DNA of 64,000 nucleotides from Marinihelvus fidelis (GTDB lineage: Bacteria > Pseudomonadota > Gammaproteobacteria > Xanthomonadales > SZUA-36): assembly GCF_008725655.1 (NCBI RefSeq), contig NZ_VYXP01000002.1:524026-588025 (forward strand), read 5' to 3'. Position 1 is the stretch's first letter, and every line of letters begins with the position of its first letter. Of this stretch, positions 54,401 through 62,796 are shown one piece after another. A program made the translations under genes and the position numbers. A model generated the notes under the pieces. It did not search any database and was not told the DNA's origin. It worked only from the letters and a program-made list of their open reading frames with translations.

Positions 54401-54538
54401 GCACTTGGGATCTCGGTTCCCCTCGAGTTCGCCAATGTTGGCAATAATCTGGTCAAGGCTCTGGGCGTAAACCGAGGTCACTGGCAGACCTAACATGGCA
54501 CAGGCTATAACGCCTGAAAGAATCGTCCTGGTTTGCAT
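51419..54538 (-). CDS. Large secreted FG-GAP/ASPIC (CRTAC1-like) protein
   Basis: 1039 residues. Signal peptide to about 25 (SVYAQ). The first 480 residues are helical and match no domain I know. From about 485 come FG-GAP/VCBS repeats with calcium-type loops (AAGDVDNDGDADVLLLSG, IADLDNDGWQDIIVTYV, VFDFDNDGLLDIYIQYFG, HTDIDGDGWQDLVSGND, YLDIDGDGDLDIVLNNYHG), and the C-terminus is the UnbV/ASPIC domain (GARVVFRLNDD, EIHGSEGYMTV, ITWPNGQKQVV). Probably a calcium-binding surface or secreted adhesion-type protein. AAAGGA precedes ATG 54538. Confidence 0.86.
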   Translation of the reverse strand: MQTRTILSGVIACAMLGLPVTSVYAQSLDQIIANIGELEGNRDPKCYATASRLEDFMYGTPLSDAARFQKNDLQKRLADAIWRDAGNGKSSLTRAEITASFDKVMGYGKEANGDTVLTFPSGAALTIDATDFRHYGTVAYSLRAILGAQQDALVDPDAEPLAALDQDAVAAFKDRLDLAALALLKEADAYARAHNEYEITGANLNRAWLALYREVPAETVPAGVVTAMDTRPVTLDRIITEKVEAYARYNAVSNPLFMRNMQVYFARLSWPTTEEEEAAFRDGFITALVGYAADLYNGVLDVALANDHALIREADVARFVEHFTPFEVNEYEDVVYFPNLAVGNVPIEAYDLDAFRDSGVHWLYLGHAIDSDEVTRYLDVDPFAAELLAENVAQMGVLMLREAGLEGARRGEERLSLELLEAGMANIQAKVDATVAGEQLPAERVAALRSADDEIAEPTAGTTWFTDVTGASGIDFMHRSSDWLNRLLRSYLQRDETTGIITIPPAFGGSGVAAGDVDNDGDADVLLLSGLGNRLYLNHGTEGFEDVTTAAGLVFTRPQDNQPGEPRQPLIADLDNDGWQDIIVTYVNDPHRVYRNRGDGSFEDVTDSAGLGGADLVGGPATVFDFDNDGLLDIYIQYFGDYLRGELPTLARRNSNGLPDKLFRNTGALRFEEVEAGVGDTGWGQSVTHTDIDGDGWQDLVSGNDFGTNTYYRNTGDGRFEDITATLGTGKPSYTMNISMADLNADLVPDIYISNIVAMNKDEKYVLPNEDMQMKFNLEKLAHLRVVEANDLFISSVDEDGQVRYALSRELVGRGYNSTGWAWGASFFDADLDGDDDLYVLNGMNEYNLYSSKNAYADPGEASDGMTYLPVDTEESNVFFVNSGGKLNNASGQSGLDLLGNSRSAAYLDIDGDGDLDIVLNNYHGQAKVYRNNAERLSGQWVKLRLQGDPAQGVNRDAIGARVVFRLNDDATVWREIHGSEGYMTVHERTIHAGIGQAASVSAEITWPNGQKQVVTGLQAGQVHDVRMSPAHAESQISP

Positions 54539-54770
54539 AAGTCCTTTCCCCCCTGGGTGTTTGGATGCAGGCCGTTCACAGGGCCGCCCGGACATCTTAG
54601 GCAAACACCCTGACAACGTCCAACATGCCGCAAATGGCAAAAAATTCTACGACAACTGCAAGGCGCAGTGGCCCGATTAATCAACTTTATCGGGGAATTT
54701 CAGTACTTTTCCTGCTTATATCGTTATGTCGCCCACATCGCGACGACAACATCAATGAGGGGGAAACATT

Positions 54771-56126
54771 ATGAACCGTTCCATTTTAAGCGGCATTGCC
54801 ACCGGAGCATTGCTATTCATTTCAACGTCAGCCATTTCCGAAACGCTCTCCGAAGAAGAGTTTCGAAAGGCCGCCCTGCCGGGCACCGTGGCTGACCTTC
54901 CCGGTGACCCGGAGATCGCAGAATTCCGCGTCTTGCTGCAGGACTGGGCCAGCGAAATGCAGCGGAACTTCGCACCCGGACAGGACCTGGCGGGCAAGTT
55001 CACCACCATGAGTGATGACCACGTCATGCTCTTCATGACGGCCTTGCCGGACCGCTCGGGCTTCGAAGCCGACTTGGGCGATATCATCACGCGCTTGCAG
55101 GACCAGGGGTTATCGGACAAATCAAAAGCCCCCGCCGGAGGCGCGTCGACGATGAGCATGAGCGAATGGCCGTTCGACCCTGACTACCCGCCTAATTCAG
55201 GCCCCTACAACACCACGATCCTGAGCGCGGTCACACCACTGGGCGGCGCGCAGACCGACCGTTGTGACGCTGGCGAATGGGGCGACTACTTCGGCGTCTG
55301 GAAGCAGGCCCGAGATGCCTACGACGTGGCCGACACGGCCTGCACGATCGGCGGGTGCGACCCGACCGGCGTCGGCTGCGCCATCGCCTGTGGGGTGGTC
55401 GAGGCTATTCGTTTGGGGGTGACGATCGCCAAGATTCCGCTGGAAGCTTGCGACGTACACCAGGCCGCTATCGACGGCGCGGAAATCGAGGCGACGTTCG
55501 AAAACGTCAAACATATCCACGGTGACGTTGACGATCTCGACGCCGACGTCGCCAATCTGGACGCCGACCTGGCGGCCCATGACGCGAACATCGACGGCGA
55601 CCTGGTCGCTCATAACGCGACCCTGGTGGCGCATGATGTGCACATCAACGCCGACCTGGAGGCGCACGACGCGCATATCGATGCCGACCTGGCCGCCCAC
55701 GACGCCCATATCGACGCCGACCTTGCCGCCCACGACGCGCATATCGACGCCGATCTGGCACAGCATGACAGCGACATTAAGGGATTGCTGGGCACGGTGC
55801 AGTCCACGCTGGATGACAAGGTGGAGTTCCGGCGAGTGCACATCCAGGTCCTGGAACTGGTGAACAAGAAGCGTTACCTGGTGCGCACCAGTGAACACGG
55901 CACGCCGGTATCAGTCGAGTTTCTGGCCATCGAAGTTTTCGACGATAAATCAGCCTCGTTTAGCGCCATCGGCAGCGCGACCGCAACCGAGATCGAACCC
56001 GGCCTGTACGACCTGGATATCAAGACCCAGGGCAAAGTGTTCCGGTTAAAGGTCAAACACGATGACAACGTCGATCATTTCGGTGAAATCATCTTCCACC
56101 ACGGCTCGGTCGACTCCAATAGCTGA
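54771..56126 (+). CDS. Secreted hendecad-repeat coiled-coil protein
   Basis: 451 residues. Signal peptide to about 23 (SAISET); an N-terminal helical part; a Cys-rich stretch (about 164-225: TDRCDAGEW, DTACTIGGCDPTGVGCAIACGVV, EACDVH, seven Cys); a repeat region (264-336) of eleven-residue units D-A-D-L-A-A-H-D-A-H-I; and a C-terminal beta domain (about 350-451). GAGGGGG lies before ATG 54771. Eleven-residue (hendecad) repeats form straight or right-handed coiled coils, so this may be a stalk with a beta head. Family unknown. Confidence 0.68.
   Translation: MNRSILSGIATGALLFISTSAISETLSEEEFRKAALPGTVADLPGDPEIAEFRVLLQDWASEMQRNFAPGQDLAGKFTTMSDDHVMLFMTALPDRSGFEADLGDIITRLQDQGLSDKSKAPAGGASTMSMSEWPFDPDYPPNSGPYNTTILSAVTPLGGAQTDRCDAGEWGDYFGVWKQARDAYDVADTACTIGGCDPTGVGCAIACGVVEAIRLGVTIAKIPLEACDVHQAAIDGAEIEATFENVKHIHGDVDDLDADVANLDADLAAHDANIDGDLVAHNATLVAHDVHINADLEAHDAHIDADLAAHDAHIDADLAAHDAHIDADLAQHDSDIKGLLGTVQSTLDDKVEFRRVHIQVLELVNKKRYLVRTSEHGTPVSVEFLAIEVFDDKSASFSAIGSATATEIEPGLYDLDIKTQGKVFRLKVKHDDNVDHFGEIIFHHGSVDSNS
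55560..55778 (+). repeat. 33-bp tandem repeats encoding hendecads
   Basis: Units of 33 bases at 55560, 55593, 55647, 55680, 55713 and 55746, with one 21-base unit (seven residues) at 55626-55646. The copies at 55680 and 55713 encode the same eleven residues. Each unit carries A-x-H-D near its middle. Confidence 0.88.
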
Positions 56127-56143
56127 CCGGTTACGCAATGAGT

Positions 56144-56170
56144 AACACCCCGTCCGCTGGGCGGGGTGTT
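56144..56170 (+). terminator. Probable terminator after the hendecad gene
   Basis: AACACCCCG (56144-56152) pairs with CGGGGTGTT (56162-56170), nine pairs, 17 bases behind the stop. The T run after it is short, so efficiency is uncertain. Confidence 0.6.
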
Positions 56171-56373
56171 GCTTCCCAGGTCGCGCAATCCACCCTGACA
56201 CACCACCTGGTTGAATCATTTATCTACATTTTTCAATAATGGTAGATTCATAATCCTCATTTACCCTCTTGACGTGAATTTTTGAGAAGTTATTTCACCA
56301 GTTACTCGGTAGAATAGTATTCATCCAACACTCGGTTAATCCGGTTTTTCTTTTCGACCGACCAGAGGACCAC

Positions 56374-57006
56374 ATGAATCACCGTTCCGCCGATTTCCTG
56401 CTCGAACTGGGACAACTTCCCGAAGACTGTGTCACCACCCTGGCACCTTCGTTCGAACTGCTGCCCCCCAGCCCCTACGCCGACGGCGACTTCCGGCTGC
56501 GCTCGTTTTCGCATTTCCTGTTTGACGGCGTGCGGCCGCAGCGACTGCCCACCAAGGCCTTTGTCCAGGACGGTGAGATCAATACGTTCCAGGGCGGTGT
56601 TGAGCGCTACTATCCGGAAATCGATGACGCCGTGGTTGACAGCGAGGCGTTTGCCGAAATGTTCCGCCGCTTTCGCGCAATGACGGGGATGGATGCATCG
56701 TCACCCATCGAAGTTCACCAGATGCGCATCCTGGCCGGCCGCGCAAAAGCCACCGAAGCCGCACCCGAAGGCGTCCACCAGGACGGCTTCCGCCACCTGG
56801 CCGTGTTCGTTATCGAACGACGGAACATCCGTGGTGGCGAAATTCGTGTCCACACCGGGCGCGATGAGGCGCCCTTTGTCAGTCACCCCTTCGATCATGG
56901 TGAATTCGTAGTGTTGAATGACAAACGTTTCTGGCACAGCGCCGGCGCCATGGAGGCGGCCAATGACGACGATGCCTACATGGACCTGTTCGTCCTGACC
57001 GCCTGA
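56374..57006 (+). CDS. 2-oxoglutarate/Fe(II) dioxygenase of the BsmA/amino-acid hydroxylase family
   Basis: 210 residues, soluble. The iron site is HxD in EGVHQDGFRHL with a distal His in DKRFWHSAGAM; IEVHQMRI and the RGGEIRV strand fit the family that includes L-isoleucine hydroxylases. It should hydroxylate a free amino acid or similar small molecule. GAGGA lies before ATG 56374. Twelve bases separate it from the aminotransferase-like gene, so they form an operon. The substrate cannot be read from the sequence. Confidence 0.8.
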   Translation: MNHRSADFLLELGQLPEDCVTTLAPSFELLPPSPYADGDFRLRSFSHFLFDGVRPQRLPTKAFVQDGEINTFQGGVERYYPEIDDAVVDSEAFAEMFRRFRAMTGMDASSPIEVHQMRILAGRAKATEAAPEGVHQDGFRHLAVFVIERRNIRGGEIRVHTGRDEAPFVSHPFDHGEFVVLNDKRFWHSAGAMEAANDDDAYMDLFVLTA

Positions 57007-57018
57007 GGTGGGACCGCC

Positions 57019-58287
57019 ATGACCCTGGATCTCGATGCCGTTCGCGGACAGTTCCCCGCCCTGGGTGATGAAGCCCATTCACCGCCGCTGATACTTGACG
57101 GCCCAGGTGGCGCGCAGGTGCCCCGCCAGGTCGCGGACGCAATCGCCGATTACCTGCTCCAGGGCACGGCGAACCTGGGTGGCGCCTTCAGTACCAGCAT
57201 TAACACGGGGCGGTTGGTGGCTACGGCCAGGCGCGCAGCGGCGGACCTGCTGGGGGCTGGTGACGACGAGATCGTTTTCGGCCCTAACGCCACGAGCCTC
57301 TTGTTCAGTGCCAGCCGCGCACTGTCCCGTGAATGGCAGGCCGGTGACAATGTTGTGATCACCGCGCTGGATCACGAAGCCAACATTTCCCCCTGGCGGC
57401 TTGCCGCCCGGGACCGTGATGTCGAAGTTCGCCAGGCGCGGGTTAACCGCGCCGATGGCACACTGGATATTGACCACCTGTTCAGCCTGCTGGATGCACG
57501 CACACGAATGGTCGCCCTGACGGCGGCATCCAACGTGACCGGCAGCATGGTCGACGTCAAGCGGGTCTGCCAGCATGTCCGCGAGCGCTCGGACGCCCTG
57601 ACCTGTATCGACGCGGTGCATTACGCCCCGCATGGGTCAGTGAATGTCGAACGCCTGGGTTGCGATCTCCTGGTGACCTCGGCGTACAAATATTTTGGCC
57701 CGCACATTGGGGTCCTGTTCGGACGGCGTGAAGTACTCGCTGGCCAAACCCCCTACAAGGTCGCACCAGCAAAAGACGTCAACCCCAATCGCTGGGAAAC
57801 CGGCACGCAGAACTTCGAAGGCATGGCAGGTTTTGTAGCGACCATCGACTACCTTGCCGGACTGGGTCACCAATACGATGCACCGGGTGCTGACCGGCGC
57901 GAACTGCTGGAAACAGCCTTCGAGCGCATCGGTTGTCATGAATTGGCACTCACGAAACGTTTCCTGCAATTGGCCGCACAGCGTCCCAGCATCAGGGTTC
58001 ACGGTATTACGGACCCGGCCCGCGCCCACCAACGCACGCCAACGTTCGCGTTGACGATGGACCGCGCATCACCGCGCGAACTGGCAACGTGGCTGGGAGA
58101 GCACGATGTCCGCATCGGTGATGGCAACTTCTACGCGCCCAGCCTGTACAAGCAGCTGAAGGTGGCGGCAGACACCGGTGTACTCCGCGCCGGGTTCATG
58201 CACTACCACCGCCTCGACGAGGTTGACCGTTTCTTCCGCGTTCTGGACACTCACCCTTCACTGGCCAATGGATCATCGCCACGATGA
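57019..58287 (+). CDS. Class V aminotransferase/cysteine desulfurase-like PLP enzyme
   Basis: 422 residues. ILDGPGGAQVP at the N-terminus, LDHEANISPWRL, AASNVTGSMVDVKRV, CIDAVHYAPHGSVNVERLGCDLLVTSAYKYFGPH (the Lys in SAYKYFG binds PLP) and RWETGTQNFEG. This is the cysteine-desulfurase-like branch found in secondary pathways rather than IscS/SufS itself; no cysteine-loop motif of IscS is seen. Its stop overlaps the Lrp gene start (ATGA). Confidence 0.85.
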   Translation: MTLDLDAVRGQFPALGDEAHSPPLILDGPGGAQVPRQVADAIADYLLQGTANLGGAFSTSINTGRLVATARRAAADLLGAGDDEIVFGPNATSLLFSASRALSREWQAGDNVVITALDHEANISPWRLAARDRDVEVRQARVNRADGTLDIDHLFSLLDARTRMVALTAASNVTGSMVDVKRVCQHVRERSDALTCIDAVHYAPHGSVNVERLGCDLLVTSAYKYFGPHIGVLFGRREVLAGQTPYKVAPAKDVNPNRWETGTQNFEGMAGFVATIDYLAGLGHQYDAPGADRRELLETAFERIGCHELALTKRFLQLAAQRPSIRVHGITDPARAHQRTPTFALTMDRASPRELATWLGEHDVRIGDGNFYAPSLYKQLKVAADTGVLRAGFMHYHRLDEVDRFFRVLDTHPSLANGSSPR

Positions 58288-58751
58288 GCGAAGAACTCGA
58301 CGCGATTGATCGCAAATTGCTGAAGTTGCTGCAGCAGGACGCAACCCAGTCGGCGACCGAACTGGCCGACCGCGTTGGCCTGTCACAATCGCCCTGCTGG
58401 CGTCGCATCAATCGTCTTCAGCAAGACGGCTACGTTACCGGCAAGGTCGCCCTGCTCGATCGTCACCGGCTGGGTCTCGGCGTCGTGGTGTTCGTCAACA
58501 TTAAGTTGTCCTCGCACGGCCGCGGCCTGCTGGCCGAATTTGAAGAGGCCATCGTAAATTTCCCGGAAGTCGTCGAATGCTGGACCGTGTCAGGCTCCAT
58601 GGACTACACCCTGCGAGTGGTCACCCACGACATTGATGCCTACGAGTTATTCCTGCGCGAGAAACTGCTGCAGCTCCCACATATTCTCGAGGCGCAGAGC
58701 AGCATCACCATGACCGAGGTCAAGAACACGACCGAACTACCACTCGACTAG
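58284..58751 (+). CDS. Lrp/AsnC-family transcription regulator
   Basis: 155 residues. Winged helix with LDAIDRKLLKLLQQDATQSATELADRVGLSQSPCWRRINRLQQDGYV and a C-terminal RAM/AsnC ligand domain (VVVFVNIKLSSHG, VVECWTVSGSMDYTLRVVTHDIDAYELFLREKLLQLP). Binds an amino acid and controls metabolism genes. As last gene of this operon it probably regulates the dioxygenase operon itself; the AT-rich 56.2-56.35 kb region is a likely target. Confidence 0.93.
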   Translation: MSEELDAIDRKLLKLLQQDATQSATELADRVGLSQSPCWRRINRLQQDGYVTGKVALLDRHRLGLGVVVFVNIKLSSHGRGLLAEFEEAIVNFPEVVECWTVSGSMDYTLRVVTHDIDAYELFLREKLLQLPHILEAQSSITMTEVKNTTELPLD

Positions 58752-58827
58752 CCTACCTGAGAAGAGCGGAACACCCACCACCCGCGGATGCCGGATGATG
58801 GGTGCCCACAGGGCGTGCGACTGTCAC

Positions 58828-61800
58828 TCAGTCGCGACGGATCGCCCAGCCACCCAGGATGAGCAGGTTGATGACCAGCAGGCACATTGCCACCGGCGTC
58901 ATCACCGGGATATTCTCGAGTTGCGGCAGCTCGTCTGCGCTGGCTACCACCTGGGTGCTCGACGTAGACGAGTTGTCGCTTTCGTCCGGATCCTCGTCGG
59001 GTGAGGACACCACCGCCGTGTTTCTCAGTACGCCGGTCACCGTGGTGACACCTTCAATCTCCACGATGGCCGAAGACCGGAACTCGATGGTGCCCAGCTC
59101 GCAGGTCACCCGCTGGCCGGCCACGGAGCAACTGCCCCGGTTGGTGCTGACCGTGGTGATCATGAAGCTGTCGGGCAGGTCGTCGGTCACGGTGACATCG
59201 GTCGCCGCTTCCGGCCCGCGATTGGTCACGACCAGGAAGTAGGTCAGCGCGTCGCCGACAACCACGGCCGACGGCCGGCTGAGCTTGGCCATACGCAGGT
59301 CTGCCCCGGTCGGGGGACCGGCGGGTGGCGGACCCACCACCACCGTGGTGGTCGAGTCGTTGTCATCCTCGTCCGGGTCATTGGAGCCAGAAGACACCGC
59401 CGCCGTGTTATCCAGCTGGCCGGCTTCTTCGGCCGTGACGACCAGCGTGATGATCGCGCCCATGCCCGCGGGCAAGGTACCCAGGTCGCAGGTCACGACC
59501 GGTGCCACGTGCTGGCAACTGCCGCTGGTCGTGCTCATGGACACAAAGCTCGCCGAGGCAGACAGCGTGTCGGTCACCATGACGTTGGGCGCATCCTCCG
59601 GACCGGTATTGGCCACCTGGATGCTGTAGGTCACGTTCTCGCCCACGTCCACCTGGGGCCGGTCGGCCGTCTTCTCGATCGACAGGTCGGATGTTGTCTC
59701 GGCTGGCTCGACGGTTGTCGTAACCGTGTCGCTGTTGTCGTCGGGGTTCGGGTCATTGCTGGCGGCATTGACCGACGCCGTGTTCGACAACTCACCCGCC
59801 ACCTGCGGCACCACCATGATGGTGGCCGTAGCGCTGGCGCCGTTGGCGATTGTGCCCAGGGCGCAACTGACCGTACCGGCGCTATGCTGGCAACTGCCCT
59901 GGCTGGCGCTGGCCGACTGGAAGGTGACATCACCGGACAGCATGTCAGTCACGCTGACATCCGGTGCGTCATCGGGGCCGGCGTTGCTCACCGTCAGCGT
60001 GTACGTCAGCGTGTCGCCGACGGTCACGGGATCGGGCGAGGCCGACTTGCTGACCGACAGGTCAGACGTCGAGTCCGCGGCCTCTACCGTGGTCATCACG
60101 GTGGCGCTGTTGTCATCCAGGTTCGGGTCTTCATTGCCGCCCGTCACCGAGGCCGTGTTGGCGACTTGGCCGGCCGCCTGCGGCACCACGGTGACCGTGA
60201 TGGTCGCGCTGCCGCCACTGGCCAGCGCGCCCAGGGTGCAGGACACGGTGCCATTGCTGTGCTGGCAGCTGCCCTGGCTGGGTGAGACAGACTGGAAGGT
60301 CACATCATCTGCGAGCAGGTCCGAAAGGTTCACGTCGGGCGCCTCGTCCGGGCCGCCGTTGGTCACCGTGATCGTGTAGGTCAGCACCTCGCCCACGGTC
60401 ACCGGGTCCGGGCTCGCCACGGTGCTCACGGCCAGGTCGGATGAACTGCTGGCCGCGTCGACCGTCGTCGTAATGGTGACGCTGTTGTCGTCCGGGTTCG
60501 GGTCGTCGGCTCCGGAATTCACCGCAGCGGTGTTTGAGAGCTCTCCGGCCACTTGTGGAATCACCACGATGGTGACCGTCGCACTGGCGCTGTTGGCCAC
60601 GGTGCCGAGGGCGCAACTGACGGTACCGGCATTGTGCTGGCAACTGCCCTGGCTGGCGGCGACAGACTGGAAGGTCACATTGGCCGACAGCATGTCGGAG
60701 ACGTTCACGTCGGGCGCGTCATCGGGGCCGCCGTTGCTGACCATGATCGTGTAGGTCAGCATCTCACCCACCGTCACCGGATCGGGGTTGGCCGACTTGC
60801 TGATGGCCAGGTCCGAAGTTGCGGTCGCCTCTTCCACCGTGGTCATGATGGTGACGCTGTTGTCACCCGGGTTCGGGTCATCCGCGCCCGAGTCGACCGA
60901 GGCCGTGTTGGACAGCTGGCCCGCTACCTGCGGCACCACCATGATGGTGGCCGTGGCGCTGGCACCATTGGTGATCATGCCAAAGGCGCAACTGACCGTG
61001 CCGGCGTTGTGCTGGCAACTACCCTGGCTGGCGGCGGCCGACTGGAATGTGACATCGCCCGACAACATGTCGGTCATGTTCACGTCTGGCGCATCGTCCG
61101 GACCACCGTTGCTGACGGTGACCGTGTAGGTCAGTGTCGCGCCCACGGTCACAGGATCCGGGTTGGCCGACTTGCTGATCGACAGGTCCGAGTTAGGGGT
61201 TGCCGCCTCGACCGTCGTCATGATCGTGACGCTGTTGTCGTCCGGGTTCGGGTCATCCGCGCCCGAGTCCACCGAGGCCGTGTTGGACAGTTGGCCCGCC
61301 ACCTGCGGCACCACCATGATGGTGGCCGTGGCGCTGGCGCCGTTGGCGATGGTGCCAAAGTCACAACTGACGGTGCCGGCGTTGTGCTGGCAACTGCCCT
61401 GGCTGGCGCTGGCCGATTGGAACGTCACATCACCCGACAACATATCGGTCATGCTAACGTCTGGTGCGTCATCCGGGCCGCCGTTGCTGACGGTAACCGT
61501 GTAGGTCAGCACTTCACCCACGGTCACCGGATCCGGGTTGGCCGACTTGCTGATCGACAGGTCCGAGTTCGGAATCGCCGCATTAACTGTCGTGGTTTCC
61601 GACGCCGAGTTGTTGGACGTATCCGGGTCGGCCGCCGATGTCGTCACCGTGGCTCCATTAGTGATCATCCCGGCCGACTGCGGTGTCACCACGATGGTAA
61701 TCCCGGTGCTTGCGGCGCCGGCCAGCGACCCCAGGTCGCAGTCAACGACACCGGCATTGTGCTGGCAGCTGCCCTGGTCGGGTGTGGCGGATACGAAGTC

Positions 61801-62796
61801 CACGCCCGCGGGCAGCAGGTCGGACACCAGGACCGCACCGGCCTCATCAGGGCCATTGTTGGACACGGTCAGGGTGTAAGTCAGGGATTCACCCTCGGTC
61901 ACCGGGTCCGGCATGTCGGTCATGGTGATGGCGAGGTCAGCCAGGTCGCAGTCCGCACTGGCGGTCGACTGGCCGATGATGATCTCGGCATCCAGGCCCA
62001 GGCCCAGGCCGATGTCCAGGCCGCTGGCGACGACCCGAATCGCGTTGACGGTGATCGATGAACTGGTCACGCCGTCACCGCCAACAACCTGCTCGTTAAG
62101 AATCACCATGATGTCGACGATGTCGCCGCCGCCGATATCGACATCGCCGGCAAGCAGGATGGTGTTGGGCGCGGGCGTGGCCTGCACCAGGCCATCGATC
62201 CCGACAGCACTGGCCACGGTGCCTGACAGCACTGCGTTCTCCAACAGGGTCGCCCCGGACGGCGCCAGTGCGCCACACGAGCCACCGATGCTGGCCGTCG
62301 AACCGATGGTGTCCGCATCTAGCCCCAGCAAAAGGGTCAGGCCAAGAAGAATGTCACTGCCCAGGTTGAGGTCAACACCGTTGACGGTTGAACTGGAGTC
62401 TACGTAGGGTGACACGTCACCCTCGGTCGTGACTTCGAGCAGGCCGGTTTCCAGGATGGTCAACAGGTCCGTGCCCAGTATCGAGGCGATACTGGCGCCG
62501 ACACTGACGCTGGCCAGGCTGTCCGACTCATCAAAGGCCGGCGCAGCCTGCCCCGTCACGGATGGGATCGGCCCGCTGGTGACCACGACATCGGGCAGCA
62601 GGGGAACGGAAACGGTGACTTCAACCGACTCACCGAATGCGGAGCCGTCGCTGTCGTTGGCCGACGCGTGCGTGGGCACGAGCAATGCCAACAACAATGT
62701 GAGGATAAAAAAGCACTCAATAGTGTGCCGGGCTATTGATTGTGCGGGCCGAGTAACCAGGGCCTGGCAGCCCTGCAGACAATTCCTGAATTCCAT
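58828..62796 (-). CDS. Large secreted DUF11-repeat protein with IPTL-like C-terminal anchor
   Basis: 1322 residues from ATG 62796, with GGAGGG upstream. Signal sequence (about 22-48), a Gly/Leu/Ser-rich N-terminal domain to about 285, eight DUF11 (beta-sandwich) repeats of about 125 residues, then IPVMTPVAMCLLVINLLILGGWAIRRD at the C-terminus: an I-P-x-M motif, one membrane helix and Arg-Arg, like IPTL-CTERM sorting tails. Each repeat holds GSCQH and VTC/VSC-x-LGT Cys, likely a disulfide. Probably a long surface stalk or adhesin. Confidence 0.85.
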   Translation of the reverse strand: MEFRNCLQGCQALVTRPAQSIARHTIECFFILTLLLALLVPTHASANDSDGSAFGESVEVTVSVPLLPDVVVTSGPIPSVTGQAAPAFDESDSLASVSVGASIASILGTDLLTILETGLLEVTTEGDVSPYVDSSSTVNGVDLNLGSDILLGLTLLLGLDADTIGSTASIGGSCGALAPSGATLLENAVLSGTVASAVGIDGLVQATPAPNTILLAGDVDIGGGDIVDIMVILNEQVVGGDGVTSSSITVNAIRVVASGLDIGLGLGLDAEIIIGQSTASADCDLADLAITMTDMPDPVTEGESLTYTLTVSNNGPDEAGAVLVSDLLPAGVDFVSATPDQGSCQHNAGVVDCDLGSLAGAASTGITIVVTPQSAGMITNGATVTTSAADPDTSNNSASETTTVNAAIPNSDLSISKSANPDPVTVGEVLTYTVTVSNGGPDDAPDVSMTDMLSGDVTFQSASASQGSCQHNAGTVSCDFGTIANGASATATIMVVPQVAGQLSNTASVDSGADDPNPDDNSVTIMTTVEAATPNSDLSISKSANPDPVTVGATLTYTVTVSNGGPDDAPDVNMTDMLSGDVTFQSAAASQGSCQHNAGTVSCAFGMITNGASATATIMVVPQVAGQLSNTASVDSGADDPNPGDNSVTIMTTVEEATATSDLAISKSANPDPVTVGEMLTYTIMVSNGGPDDAPDVNVSDMLSANVTFQSVAASQGSCQHNAGTVSCALGTVANSASATVTIVVIPQVAGELSNTAAVNSGADDPNPDDNSVTITTTVDAASSSSDLAVSTVASPDPVTVGEVLTYTITVTNGGPDEAPDVNLSDLLADDVTFQSVSPSQGSCQHSNGTVSCTLGALASGGSATITVTVVPQAAGQVANTASVTGGNEDPNLDDNSATVMTTVEAADSTSDLSVSKSASPDPVTVGDTLTYTLTVSNAGPDDAPDVSVTDMLSGDVTFQSASASQGSCQHSAGTVSCALGTIANGASATATIMVVPQVAGELSNTASVNAASNDPNPDDNSDTVTTTVEPAETTSDLSIEKTADRPQVDVGENVTYSIQVANTGPEDAPNVMVTDTLSASASFVSMSTTSGSCQHVAPVVTCDLGTLPAGMGAIITLVVTAEEAGQLDNTAAVSSGSNDPDEDDNDSTTTVVVGPPPAGPPTGADLRMAKLSRPSAVVVGDALTYFLVVTNRGPEAATDVTVTDDLPDSFMITTVSTNRGSCSVAGQRVTCELGTIEFRSSAIVEIEGVTTVTGVLRNTAVVSSPDEDPDESDNSSTSSTQVVASADELPQLENIPVMTPVAMCLLVINLLILGGWAIRRD
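58940..61944 (-). repeat. Eight tandem DUF11-coding repeats, period 375 bp
   Basis: Starts of repeats 2 to 7 lie at 61566, 61191, 60816, 60441, 60066 and 59691, an exact 375-base period (125 residues). Repeats 2-6 are closely alike in DNA and protein; 1, 7 and 8 are more diverged. Confidence 0.9.

Noticed and set aside
55560-55778. 33-bp repeats considered as CRISPR-like or phage att repeats
   Set aside because: They are contiguous with no spacers and all in frame within a secreted protein.
58940-61944. Regular repeats considered as CRISPR or satellite DNA
   Set aside because: The unit is 375 bases, codes throughout for DUF11 domains in frame, and has no short repeats with unique spacers.
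60553-62061. 502-codon plus-strand frame in the DUF11 region
   Set aside because: It repeats with the 375-base period only because the DUF11 repeats do; His/Arg/Gly-rich antisense shadow.
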